The position numbers and the translations under genes are program-made. From Saksenaea vasiformis B4078 (taxonomy: Eukaryota > Mucoromycota > Mucoromycetes > Mucorales > Saksenaeaceae), in NCBI GenBank assembly GCA_000697055.1, contig JNDT01002413.1, positions 1-64,000 on the forward strand: 64,000 nt of DNA. Reading direction: 5' to 3'. The notes beneath the pieces were generated by a model that saw nothing but the letters and a program-made list of their open reading frames with translations, did not search any database and was not told where the DNA came from. Position 1 is the first letter of the stretch. Every line of letters begins with the position of its first letter. Positions 40,216 to 55,080 of this stretch are shown here, piece after piece.

Positions 40216-42310
40216 TCTAACAAAAGCACCAAATTACAGTTTAGACGTTGATTTTCTCGGCATACTCTATTGTTTGCTTACGTTCAAGAGTGGGGAGTTT
40301 TTCGAGTATTTACTGGCAAAAACACAACACACACCTGCATCCGGTCGAAAGTCAAAAGCAAATGACGTCAATAAACTCAACCAATCATTTAATTTTACAT
40401 ACGCCCGGCAGCGTTCGCCCGCTGCACCACCAGCCAGGAAACTCAGGCGTAACGAGAAGGCAATATACCATCTCTCTAACCGCCTTGCCACATGTTTCGT
40501 GGGTAAAGAAGAGAAAGCCTTAACCAGAATTTCCATTGCCGTATACCGGCTGACTCATTGCTGTGACCTACAATGAACTCCTGAAATGTATTCATTCGTA
40601 GGTTATAGAATAATAGTACCAGTTAAACATTATCCAGAGAGCTGATTGATGTTTACCAAAAGAGTGCCGGCTTAGGCAAACCGTCAGACATTATAGCTAC
40701 TCATAGTTTGACATATTAGTCAGGTCACGTTTACAGCGTTGTAAAAGTCCAACGAAATAGCTGTATTTAGCTGTTCCTTGAATCCTTGTAACTTGACCAG
40801 TATTTGAACCACGATTCAAGACGAAATGGGTTATAATCAGGATCTAAAAGAAGTATCAATAGTTGCTTCTTCAATCAAAAAGGAGAAGGAAGAAACAAAA
40901 GTTGTCTTACTTGGAACGCAGAGCAGCGTAAAGCACTCCGAAGTCATGTCCAGGTAGTTTGAAGAAGAGATCCTTTGAACGCCTGATTCCTACCTAGAAT
41001 GGGTTAGGAATGCTATGCAAATGAATTGAACTTACGCCACTTGGTGTCGCAATCAGTTGAGATAACCCATCCCCTGCAGGATAATATGCCATTATTGACG
41101 CCTGTATAAACAGTCGGTAAAAACTGTTTGTGACGCATTTTTCAATGATGCATAATCAGTATGAACCTGCAATGGTTTGGTTGAAGATGATGAAAGTCGA
41201 GCTTTTCCTATTAGATGAAAACGCTTCTTTTTTCTTTTTTATTGACACGGCCCAAGACATGCTGCACATCATGACACTCGTGTAGCCCACACGGCCCTTC
41301 CTCTTACTACTAGGTCTGCTGATATAACGTTAAAATGAACAGAATATGATATGTCCAGCAGATACCCGCAATATTAATCTTGCTTGTTAATGTCGCCTCT
41401 TGGATCTACGCGCAATAGTCGGGGGAAATGCAATCATGGATAAGGATGAAAGAATCTAGAACCACAGCTTTCATCCCACGGTAAGATATCCTGACCCGAC
41501 TGAAATGATTTTGAGAATCATTCGCTAAATGCTCCCAGGTCACGCTTTCCTTACAATCAGGCAAATACACTGCTCTCAACAGACATTGGGGATAACAGAA
41601 ATATCTGGAGGTTAATGGTGCTGATATTCGATTATCAAAGTGGCAGCGACGAGAGACATGGGAAACGCAACTGAGCGATAACGAAATGAAACCGAAAAAA
41701 AAATCATTTCTCGGATAAGATTTCTCTTCGAGCATGATTTCTGCTGGGTTCAGTCATTTTACTACTACAGAGAAAAAGTAAAGACAAGTTGCATCATAAA
41801 GGTTCGATTAGAGTGAACAGGGCGGACCGATTTATCAAGTTACTCCGATGTGTCTAAAAATGATCTGTGCGAAGCTGATCTGCATGAAACCGTACTAGCC
41901 CTCTATGGTGCTTGACCCAATAGCACTGACGAAAATATGATGTAACTTGTATTTTCACCACAAAGCACTGACACTATGGGTGAATATTTGGATTATATTG
42001 TAGCCAGATGTACACTTCGCCACTGAGCATGTCCGCTCTAGCCAGTTCCGAGAAAGAAAATAGGAAAATCCGTTATTCGCGTAAGGGGGAAAGGTAGACG
42101 AATAGGGTTGGCGGAGAGACCAAGGAACGTGAATAGTCGCTGCAAAAGGAAAATTTGCCATCACCGGACACTTATGTCATATACATTGTAGTTTAAAAAG
42201 TACTATTGCCGTCCGCATTACTGTCATTCTCTATTTGCAATGCAGGTTGTTGACGTCGAAGAAGCTCCGAGGACTTACCAACGTACAAATCACCACCAAT
42301 CGATACTCTC
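40216..42310. other. Intergenic with a possible short gene fragment
   Basis: Contains the weak minus-strand candidate at 40775-41222 and otherwise AT-rich DNA. An isolated minus frame at 40267-40536 has a presequence-like start (MEILVKAFSSLPTKHVARRL) but lacks a recognisable continuation. Confidence 0.35.
40775..41222 (-). pseudogene. Possible short multi-exon gene or fragment
   Basis: Minus-strand blocks read LIGKARLSSSSTKPLQ (about 41216-41169), ASIMAYYPAGDGLSQLIATP (about 41100-41040) and RRSKDLFFKLPGHDFGVLYA (about 40985-40905). The last block is DPDYNPFRLESW (near 40845-40800). Splice-like donors and acceptors separate them, but the last junction leaves the frame ambiguous and one donor is weak. 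The composition is protein-like and one block resembles a WD-repeat strand. I cannot identify it. Confidence 0.3.
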
Positions 42311-42436
42311 ACTACGGGAAAAGATCTTAACTATTGCATAGTCTTGGAAAATTCTTAACAAAATCTTAGCGAGATCTTGGAGAAATCTTACAAAACCAAC
42401 AAAGTCCAAGATTTTTCCAAGACGTTTTCCCGTAGT
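42311..42436. mobile_element. 126-bp MITE-like element with 12-bp perfect terminal inverted repeats
   Basis: The ends are actacgggaaaa (42311-42322) and its exact reverse complement (42425-42436). The interior is AT-rich and built from repeated words of the type aatcttgg and aatcttaa. These include tcttggaaaa and its reverse complement ttttccaaga, forming a second inverted pair. No clear target-site duplication was seen and there is no coding capacity. This fits a miniature inverted-repeat transposable element. Confidence 0.65.
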
Positions 42437-43556
42437 TTCTTGTATGACAAGAAGCATGAAGCTCAGTAACTTGCCTCCGAACAGGCTATGCGTATGTGAG
42501 GGTAAACATACTAAAGTCGGCAGCATCACGATTCATTGAAAATCTTAGGGGACCTTCGCAGATTAGCGGAGGACTTTACAGTCTTGCGAACCGAATACCA
42601 TCAATCTTGCGAACGTCCTTGTTCGCAGATAGTGCGAACAGCGTGCAAGTGATCCTGGTGTTGAGTTCCCGCAGTTGCATAACGGCAACTTGTGGACAAA
42701 AGCAATCCGAATAGTGAGAACAACCGTGCATGGTGTTGGAGAGGTAAGTTTCCTAAAAGTATCTAAACCTTTACTGTTTTTTTTATTAACGCAAAGTCTA
42801 CTGGGAGCTTTAGTTAATAATAACTTTTACACGATACTACGACTGGTTACGGAAATCTGCGATAGGACACTGCGAACATAAATACTCTCAGTTCTTGTAT
42901 TTTGGTTTATCATAATGTACAAAGATTGGTACGAGCGTCCTGAAACAACAGGTGCAACGGATGTCGTGGTGTGATATCTTCTTGCGCAGATTATGCAAGG
43001 AGATATATCTGTCTGATTGATCAACCTCGACTAAACAGATGAGCAAATGGCAGGCGCTACCTTGGGACAAACATACCGACATACATCACTTACCTGTTCT
43101 ACGCTCACTTTCTTCGCCTAAAAGAACGTTCAGGCATTAACCTCCCCGCTGCCGGCCCAAAGGGGTCACGGTAAGAGTATATAAGACTCGTCACCTCGAA
43201 AGCCAACGTAGATTGTCTATAGCAAACGGGCGGTATCGTGGGTAACAGTTTACCGTGTGGTTCTCGACGAAGAATGGCAGGGCATGCGGTTCAGAGCGAC
43301 ATGCTGGCTTGTTATAGGCATGTTGTTGTCTAAGGACATGCAATTAGTAATTGTAATTAGGAACAATTTAATCTATATCATCTGTTTTTGTAAACGTGGA
43401 TGTCGAAGAGCTGGACCATGCAGACGAGAGTACGAGCCAACTTTATCCCAGAATAGTTAGTTACACGCACCATCTGCATGAGTTTTCGGTGCAGCTGGAT
43501 TCCAGAGCGATGGTCATTGCGTCCCCTCCCAAACCATCAAGTTTGTTACGTACCTG
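42437..43556. other. Intergenic upstream of Fanzor relic 2
   Basis: A G/C-rich patch at 43141-43170 is followed by a TATA-like tatataag at 43178-43185 on the plus strand. This may be the promoter of the decayed gene downstream. No intact gene is seen. Confidence 0.35.
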
Positions 43557-44049
43557 TTGATACCACGGTGGCTCTGGTATCTTTTCAAACATGCATCGAA
43601 TAACGGGAAGCATATTCCTCAAAGATTGACAGTACTTTTGGTTTTTGCATTCGTCGACGCGAGGAAAAATATTGGAGGTCTTCATTTTACAAAAGGCAGA
43701 ACGGACAATTTATTCAAAGGGACCGCTTTACCATACAAATGCGAGACACGGCGTCGCGCGAATTACTATGGGGGCAAGTGTTTGATATCGATGCTTGCCA
43801 GCGGAACAGATGGCGATGGAACGGTAGTAACAATTGACTACGCGTACCTGCTATTTACAGAGTTGGCTGACCACCGCAGCCAGGCGTACCCTATCAAGGT
43901 ATGCCAGAGCCATGAGCCACCTGTCGTAAGTATTTGATATAAAATATGTGGCCAACTAAAACATCAGCAAAACAGTAGTACTGGAATCGAGATATCAACG
44001 CGGGCAGGAATATCGGGCAGATACTGGCAAGTTGCATGGAGAGTGACGG
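43557..44049 (+). pseudogene. Fanzor (TnpB-like) C-terminal relic 2
   Basis: An open frame on the plus strand includes TDGDGTVVTIDYAYLLFTEL and KVCQSHEPPV. A donor-like GTAAGT at 43924 and an acceptor at 43976-43977 then join it to YWNRDINAGRNIGQIL and a TGA near 44049. The segment WNRDINAGRNI is the RuvC-III signature of Fanzor/TnpB proteins, and VVTIDYAYL corresponds to the VDEYLTS block before the zinc ribbon. The zinc cysteines are mostly gone (only KVCQS remains), so the protein would not fold normally. No RuvC-I was found upstream. It is more decayed than the relic at 17.2-17.6 kb. Confidence 0.55.
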
Positions 44050-44099
44050 GTGATATCCGTTTCCGTTCATTGGCTCTTCGGCGTCGAGGGGAAAGAAGG

Positions 44100-44226
44100 A
44101 CTATTCGGTCATCCTTTCTTCTTTTTTTTCTTTTCGTTTTTCTTTTTCTTTTTCTTCCTTTTTTTTTTTTTTTGCTGTATTGTATTATGTTTGAGAGTGT
44201 AATCCGCCAAAAAAAAAAAAAAAAAA
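44100..44226. repeat. Low-complexity T/C-rich then A-rich tracts
   Basis: A pyrimidine tract (44103-44174) and a run of about 18 A (44209-44226) flank a short unique spacer. It creates a false Phe/Leu-rich frame. The A run could be the scar of a retroposed transcript, but that is a guess. Confidence 0.6.
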
Positions 44227-44940
44227 GTATTTGTTGAAACTCGCTCTGATATTTTCATTGGCTTGCTAACTCTACACCCGACGTAAAATTTTATTTGGGG
44301 TCAGCGCCAAATAGTTTAGAAGCAGCGCAGAAATGCAGGATAGATTCGAAAGTTCGATAAAACAAAACGTACTCTCACACACTTGGTATGACACGGATCG
44401 GCGCGGGCGACTAATACGAAAACGAACAAGAATCTGGACATTCGCAGTGATAGTAAGACAAAGCCTGGTAGGAATAGGTTTTGTCTCACAGTCTGCTTTG
44501 CAAATTCGTAGGCAAAATTCGGCTTACAGGTTCAACGGTATACCGCATAGGTTGTGTATGATATCCGAAATCATGCAGCTGGATTAGCACTGCTGATACA
44601 CTGCAACAACATGTAGTTCAGCAAAATGTAAAACTGTGCAGTACATGATCCTCTACCGATTCTGCTGCACATAGGGAAACGCATAATGAGATAACCATAA
44701 CATTATTATACGGTTGAATATTACTTTAATGAAGCAAAGAAATCAAGCAATAACTCAATGCAAACATAAAGAGTTCAGGGCTTCAACTTGCGTTGAGCCG
44801 CTGTGCTGTTGCCTTCCGTGACCACCTGTGAAGAAGAACAATCTGATTGGTCGGTACTGATAGACGTGAAAGAAGTTACTGTTTATGAAGCGACGGCTGG
44901 CCCCCTATTTTTGGTACTGTCATTCCTTTCATCGTCTGTT
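44227..44940. other. Intergenic upstream of the MYST gene
   Basis: No recognised content. The frame of the MYST gene is open upstream to 44803, but the ATG at 44941 begins the basic MPVQRKHIKSRKGRTRA segment and is the better start. Confidence 0.4.
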
Positions 44941-46801
<1,861 letters not shown>

Positions 46802-48515
46802 AAACTATGACTTTTGTCACAGCTTGCATGACTTCCAGAAAGGTGTTTTTATACCTCGTCGTGTTAGATTTAAACTGCATTCAAAAATGGCTAGTAAGCG
46901 AAGGCCAGAGTTGATAACAGGAAGGATAGCATCTCAAACGATGCGCGTTCTGCGCACCATTATTGATCGTTCCTGATTTACGATGTGGTTACTTTATCTT
47001 GAAGTTTCTCGTTTCTGCCCCGAGAACTCCTGACTTTACGTAACAGGAGGCTGATATTGTGATATTTTGTCCCGTATCCTAGAAACTATACGATCAAAGC
47101 GTTTGAGAGCCTTGCTACACAGTATGGAGGATTACGAGCAACGATAAAAAATAAGCTGGCTGTACTGGACTCCCTTTCTCTATCATTGCTAAGGATGTAA
47201 TCAACACGCTGTATGATATCCGATTTCTCTCTGTCTTCGCAGAAGCTGTTTCTGACTTCAGAAACAATGTCCTTTACCGCAGCCTGAACCTACCACTGTA
47301 AATCTTATCATTGCGGAATGCGTTTATGTGCCTCTTAACTGCCTTGAACAAATACTGGATATTTAGTGAGTGTTTGCATATTGACGTTCAGGCCAAATAA
47401 TTTTAGCACTGGAGAGTGATGCGTCTTGGCCTGAAGAAACGGTTCATTTTGCATTAATCCAAGGAATAGTTCGCGCCTAGGTAACCTCAGGTTTTGCATT
47501 AAACTGCTTCAACGATGGGATTTCGATATTCTTCGGAAGCAGTAAACATGTGTTCCAGGTAAGGAAAATGTCCCATTTGAAAACAAAAAATAGTTTTTGC
47601 ATTAAGTCACTTCAGTGGTGTTTTCTCAGTATAGGAACACTTGGCCCTACCCCTAACATATCCTAAGTTTCACAGAACTCATTTAGTTCGTGCACCGTGC
47701 TTTGTGGGAATAACGAAGCGGAAAAACGCCAGATTAAGGATAATAAAAAGTTCCGGGGATTATTGAACTCTCTTTTAGTGCAATGATAAGCCTCAAATTA
47801 AGCTACATGTTGAAACGTGGCAAATGTGCATACAATTAAGACACACTTGGTATCTCCTTCAAGTGATGCGAGATAGGATGCACACAGAATCAAATATATG
47901 TAAATGTCTTTGCCATCTTTTAAAATACGATAAATGTATTGTGAATCCAAAGTACGTTTCACGATAGCATTACTGAGATGCGTCATTAATTCTTTTAAAG
48001 ATTTTCATTGCACCCAAGAGATACTATGATAAGCCGAAGTAGGTATGCGTAAAGACAATCTCTCACCAAATACGACATATTTCTGAATTGTTCAGGGTTT
48101 ACGAAAGGATACCTGGATCTTCTCTTGTAGTGAGGATCTCAGACGTGCCAACGATCATCTGATACCTATATTTTTATTTTCCGCTTACAACGTTAGATTC
48201 GCTTACAAGAGACAAAATCTTAAAAAAGTGAGAGCCAGACTGTCATGAGTCATTACTGTTCAAACCCGTACGGTAGTTTTTACGGACATCCTTTCAAACT
48301 TTCTCCAAGTCTCATTGGCCAAAGTGCAGAAAAGTTAAAAGTGTCCTTCACCAATTTAATCGGAGTAACGAAATCCCGGAGGATAATCACATTAAGCGCA
48401 CTTGGCAACTATTAAGGGCATTTGAAACCATCTGTTACTAACGTATGTTAAGCCATTTCACCTGCTTAATCACTGGTGCTATTGCAGTTAGTTTGCTTAC
48501 CTTATAGATGGTCGC
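46802..48515. other. Intergenic, nothing recognised
   Basis: AT-rich DNA without a recognisable gene or repeat. Confidence 0.45.
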
Positions 48516-48871
48516 AACTAAGAATCATGGCGCTAGTTGAGTAGCGCCACGACATTAAGTCCCGAACCAAGGCATAACTATTCTGCCGGCGACGCATCAG
48601 GTCGGGACGTGTGACCCTGATGCCAGCCATTTAGAGTGCGAAATAAACATATACGAACAACGATTGTAATAGACCAACCTCCAATGCTGCGGGAACTAAG
48701 AATCATAGCGCTAGTTGAGTAGCGCCACGACATTAAGTCCCGAACCAAGGCATATCTATTCTGCCGGCGACGCATCAGGTCGAGACGTGTGACCCTGATA
48801 CCAGCCATTTAGAGTATGAAATAAACATATACGAACAATGGTTGTAATAGACCAACCTCCAATGCTGCGGG
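48516..48871. repeat. Tandem duplication, two 178-bp units with hairpins
   Basis: Units start at 48516 and 48694 with only a few substitutions between them. Each unit holds a short hairpin around (g/a)gcgcta-gttgag-tagcgcc and a longer inverted pair around gcatcagg…ccctgatgc. The minus-strand frames in the two copies are near-identical but lack any recognised domain. It may be a structured non-coding repeat or a tandem copy of a small non-autonomous element. Confidence 0.85.
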
Positions 48872-49072
48872 AAACTTCAGTAGACTGACGATCAACGCTT
48901 TTTTGGGATCGCCTGGATGTGAGGACGTATTTCTGCAAAGGTCCGAAATGGTGGATCGAAAAATTAAGATGTCTGGTGTCACCACATCTTGTGCCAGTTT
49001 GTGCTCAGTTCGTCAATCAACTGGTTATAAACCGGTGGGCAAGTTCAGTAGTTCCTTTTTCCTTGTTTCACC

Positions 49073-50652
49073 ATGTTTTCTACTGATAATCGATCCCGCA
49101 CAACGATTACATCCGAAACCACTAAAAAGGCAGAAGCTACTACCACAGCGGCGGAAGTCGTCTATGCACATGTGCTTGATAGTTCACCCTTCCCCGCATT
49201 GGCATCGCTAAACGAAGTCGCGCAGATCCTCACACGGACTTCGAGTAATCGGACGCAATGTAATAAAGCGGACGTAGAGAACTGCGTTGATGAAGATCGA
49301 TCCATACAAGAAAAGCCAGCGGCTGCAGGATTTGAGCCGTATGGGACTGAAGGAATTAGTAATCCTGGGTGGATTGTCGTCCTTTCAACATTTATGGTTA
49401 ACTTCTTTGTCTTTGGCACCGTGTTTAGCTGGGGAAATTTCCAGCGCTTATACATCGAAGATGTCTACAAAGGTCAGACAGATGCGTTTCGCATTGCCTT
49501 TGTAGGCACATCCGCAACAGCTTGTCTTCTGTCTTGTGGTGTGTTCATTACGCCTGTGATTCAACGGTTTGGTTTCCGAGGCACCATGGCTATCGGTGCC
49601 ATCTTGGCACCCTTGGGACTAATTCTCGCCAGCTTTGCGACTGAACTGTGGCACATTTACCTCTCCCAAGGCATTCTGTTTGGTATCGGTGGCACATTTG
49701 TGTTTGCGCCGTCCGTCGCTTTGCCTGCGCAGTGGTTTGTCCGTAATCGTGCCCTGGCCACAGGCATAGCCGTGAGTGGATCAGGAATCGGTGGATTGGC
49801 TATCTCGCCCATGACACAACGCTTGATGGTGAGCATCGGCTATCGCAATACTTTGCGAGCTATTGGTGGTATGGGATTCGGAATCCTAGTAATTGCTACA
49901 GCACTAGCAATGTCACGTTGGAGACCACCACCTTCCAAAGACAGTTTCTTCCGCTCTTTTATCGATCCCTCTCTCATTGACAAACGGTTTTCGATCTTGC
50001 TGCTTTTCGGCTTTCTTGTACCATTCGGTTACGTTGGACCTTTCTTCTTAGCTCCCACATACGGCCCTACGATTGGCATGAGCGCCGCATCCGCCGCTGC
50101 TCTCGTTTCCATCATGTCAGCAATGAATGCACTATGTCGTATCACCCTCGGATTTTTCGCCGATTATGTCGGACGTTTGAATACCATGTTTTTTGCGACC
50201 TTTTTAGCAGGTACGAGATCAAAATTTTAACATGTGCGTAGCTTACACATAAGAAAAAATTAAGGTGTTTTCACCATGATACTCTGGGAATTCTCTCTTA
50301 CACCCGAAGTCTATACCGCCTATGCAGTTCTTTATGGCCTTACAGGAGGCGGATTTGTCTCGTAAGTTTTCTTCACTTTTCGGATCAAAGCTAGAGCACG
50401 AACTTTAGGCTCTTCCCCGTCGTTGTGGCTGATATTGTCGGTCTTTCTAATGTCCAGCGTGGTCTGGGCATGTGTTATTTGTCAACGACTATTGGAACTT
50501 TGTTAGGCACGCCCATTGTCGGCGAATTGGAACGGCGATATGGTTGGACAGCAGCCATTCAGTGTACCGGTGCGCCGACTGTATTGTCAGCGTTTGTCCT
50601 CCTTATTCTGCGCTTTATATGCAGCCGAGGCAAAGCCTTTGTCAAAATCTAA
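49073..50652 (+). CDS. MFS monocarboxylate-transporter-like permease
   Basis: Three exons (49073..50210, 50265..50361, 50409..50652) give 492 residues. A hydrophilic N-terminus of about 95 residues precedes twelve membrane segments. Typical fungal MCT/Mch-type features are GWIVVLSTFMVNFFVFGTVF in TM1, SWGNFQRLY after it, and QGILFGIGGTFVFAPSVALP. RNRALATGIAVSGSGIGGLA and a C-terminal repeat QRGLGMCYLSTTIGTLLGTP follow. The family moves monocarboxylates or related small acids; the substrate is unknown. Both introns restore the membrane-segment sequence. The ATG at 49073 is the first in frame after the repeat-derived upstream DNA. Confidence 0.88.
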
Positions 50653-51143
50653 ATCTCAATATTTAATTTTGTTCATCTTCCTCTCCCCCATCTTTTGAAT
50701 GATTCTGTATATACAATCATAACATACCTACTACTTGCATTATAAAGTTTATTTTGCAAAACCGGCCGTATTAATAGTGTGTGACCTAATTCATTTTGTC
50801 ATGCAAGTATTACTGTCTCTGCACAATGAACGAGTTTTCCATTCAGGGAAATTTTAGGAGACTGAAACACATCTACTTTACCCGGATCAGTCCTTAAACA
50901 AAGGTCCATGAGACACGGACCTGTTTAAAAAACAGATCACCTTACCGTACTGCTGACACAGCCTTTTTTCGTATATTGAGTCAATGATGTGTTTCCTTTG
51001 TGCAAGGCCGCAAAAAAATGGTTTCGAACTCACACCTAAAGAAAAAAAATTGATCGTCTCGGTGGCTGTGTCTCATTTTGGGCAACCTTTCCAAAGAGAA
51101 ATAGAAACGCGCCTTTTTAGCCTTCTCTCTGTGAGTGCCCCTT
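50653..51143. other. Intergenic between two plus-strand genes
   Basis: Contains the transporter 3' region and the leader of the CDK-like gene. No further gene is recognised. Confidence 0.5.
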
Positions 51144-52637
<1,494 letters not shown>

Positions 52638-53208
52638 CATAAGGCATATCTTATTCCACCTCATACCACATTGTTTATATTTCACGCAACAATCATAGTT
52701 TTCGCACAGGAAGTATAGCTGGACTTCTTCAACAGTAAACTTTGCTCATGCTCAATAACATCTTTTTCCAACCTGAGGTTGAGACAATTTTTAATTGTTT
52801 CAAAACAAATAGTATAACTCGAATGTACAATTCAGGCAACGTGAGAGGGGTAGTTGGTATTTTCCCTTTACTGCGTTTAGATAGAAGGTATATATCTTGC
52901 GCTCATTGGACTGATTCCTGTTGGTCATGCTTTATTCATCAATTTCTTCCCTTAGAACCATTCCAGTAACATGTTTATGAAAGTGCATCAATGCTGTGCG
53001 ACCTAAATATCTCCGCTATGCGGACCGGGCTTCGTCAGGCCCGAGACTGTCATTCCGATGTCGAACAGTATTTGTGTTCATTGATCCTGTGCACCATGCT
53101 TGCTCCCCCCTCTTGAATTCCTTTTATTCAATACTTTGTATGTAAGCATCCTTCACCCAACAGATGGATGGATTGATCTGAACTCATTGTGATTTTCCTT
53201 ATCAGCAA
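52638..53208. other. Intergenic and uS5 promoter
   Basis: AT-rich in its first half. The last 100 bases include a pyrimidine-rich stretch typical of ribosomal-protein gene leaders. No other gene is recognised. Confidence 0.45.
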
Positions 53209-54158
53209 ATGGCTGACTCTGCACCGGCCGATAGTAAGTCCGTTGCATCGCCCTCGCGAATGACGATTTCTCAACGCATGGCTTGTTAGGACGTGGTGGA
53301 TTTGGACGTGGACGCGGTGGACGCGGTCGCGGTCGTGGCGGTCGTGGACGTCGCGGCGAAGAAAAGAACGAATGGTAAAGCGAAAGAGAGAACGCCTAAA
53401 GACACGGCAGAAGCGAGAATGAGAGCCCATCGTTGACCTTCCATTAGGGTTCCCATGACCAAGCTTGGTCGTCTTGTCAAGGCTGGCAAGATCAAGAGCA
53501 TTGAAGAGATCTACTTGTTTTCGCTCCCCGTCAAGGAGTACCAGATTGTCGACTACTTCTTGCCCAAGCTGAAGGACGAAGTGATGAAGATCATGCCCGT
53601 TCAGAAGCAGACCCGTGCCGGTCAACGTACCCGTTTCAAAGCTTTCGTTGTTATTGGTGACTATGATGGACATGTTGGTTTGGGTGTCAAGTGCTCCAAG
53701 GAAGTGGCTACCGCCATCCGTGGTGCCATCATCCTTGCTAAGTTGTCGATCATTCCTGTTCGCCGCGGCTATTGGGGCTCTGCCCTTGGTGAACCCCACA
53801 CCGTGCCTTGCAAGGTCACCGGCAAGTGTGGTTCTACCCTCTGCCGTCTTGTGCCTGCTCCTCGTGGTACTGGTCTTGTTGCTGCCCCCACTTCTAAGAA
53901 GGTCTTGCAGTTGGCTGGTATCAGTGACTGTTACACCTCTTCGCGTGGTTCCACCCGCACCTTGGGTAACTTTGTCAAGGCTACTTTTGCTGCCATTGGC
54001 AACACCTATGGTTTCTTGACCCCTGGTAAGACGAATATAGGCTTGACACCTCCTTTACTAATTTGCTGCAATCAATAGACTTGTGGACCGAGACCGAGTT
54101 CATCAAGGCTCCTTATCAGGAGTTCACTGACTTCCTTGCCGTCAAGCAGAGAAAGTAA
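53209..54158 (+). CDS. RPS2: 40S ribosomal protein uS5 (Rps2)
   Basis: Four exons (53209..53233, 53290..53374, 53448..54025, 54079..54158) give 255 residues. A 25-nt first exon encodes MADSAPAD. The RGG-rich arm ([20 protein letters not shown]) follows, then the S5 domain: [60 protein letters not shown] and [20 protein letters not shown]. It ends in [11 protein letters not shown]. uS5 lines the mRNA entry channel and affects decoding accuracy. The RGG arm is a usual arginine methylation target. Codon use is strongly biased (AAG, ACC, GTC, GGT), in contrast to neighbours, as expected for high expression. Confidence 0.97.
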
Positions 54159-54738
54159 AAGTTTGGACTTGTCCCCTTCTCAGAAAATAAAAACCTAGAA
54201 GCAAGCAGACTTTTGTTTTGCTCCGCCATCTATTTGAGGATCCGTGTGATAGGTTATCAACCTCTATATTCCCTAGATCGTTCACGGGTGTCGTTTTTGA
54301 TGTTACTCGCGAAGAAAAAACTTCCGAGATTTGTAATATTTTCGATCGATGGACTTTGCAACAATTAGACCATCTGTATGGCTACAGCGCATTATGATAC
54401 TGCGATGCTCACATGAAAAACGCAAAAGATTATTTGTATCAAAATGCTTGACAACGATTGACCATGCCATTGACCCAAGAATGGCTCCGATATTATAAAG
54501 GGGTCTATTGATCGAGGTACAGTTCGGGGATACGGCAACATCAGCGTTATAATTGACACGAACGGAAGGCCCAATGTCTGTGCAATAGACCATTGAGCGT
54601 CTTTTTAGCAGTTGAATAGGCAGAAGGACATGATCAGCGCTATTCAAAGGCAGTAGGATGTTAAACGTGATCCACATCCACAAGCAGTAATCAGAAGAGT
54701 CGACCTTTGAATTGCTAAATATGGTGATCAGAAGCAAA
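54159..54738. other. Intergenic between uS5 and the TIR element
   Basis: Holds the uS5 3' end (aataaaaacc near 54185). A minus-strand 148-codon frame lies at 54303-54749 with no recognisable domain and is probably spurious. Confidence 0.4.
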
Positions 54739-54830
54739 GTCGCAGCCAATCAAAATTAATGTCGCTTGCCAATGAAAAATGATGTCACAGGTCAATCAAA
54801 ATTGAAGTCGCTGGCCAATCAAAATCAATT
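54739..54830. repeat. Four imperfect 22-24-bp tandem repeats at the left transposon end
   Basis: Units of the form gtcgc..gccaatcaaaattaat begin at 54739, 54761, 54784 and 54808. The last overlaps the left terminal inverted repeat. The right end has only one unit. Subterminal repeats like these are commonly transposase-binding sites. Confidence 0.6.
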
Positions 54831-54894
54831 TCTTTTTTTCAGAAATGGAAGTCGTATTTTTAGAAACCACGTCGCTTGCTGAGCGTTTGCCTTG
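54795..54894 (+). repeat. Left terminal inverted repeat
   Basis: 100 bp, matching the right repeat in inverted orientation with a single t/g difference within the T tract. The outer end reads atcaaaattgaagtcgctgg. Confidence 0.85.
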
Positions 54895-55080
54895 TGACTA
54901 GACGTGGGAACAACAGCAATGTGCTGTTTCTTCTTTTTCTTTACTTTTTTTCTTTTACCATGTCGTTCTACTGTATATGGCCATGGTCATAGAGGACGCG
55001 TCGGGCGGTCATCCCATCTCTCGCTTTTTGTCTGAGCTCAAAGCAAAAGACAACAACCAAACGATGCATGTCCAGATTCT

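Noticed and set aside
54303..54749. 148-codon minus-strand frame beside the transposon
   Set aside because: No recognisable domain, no homologous style, and it runs into the subterminal repeats; likely chance.
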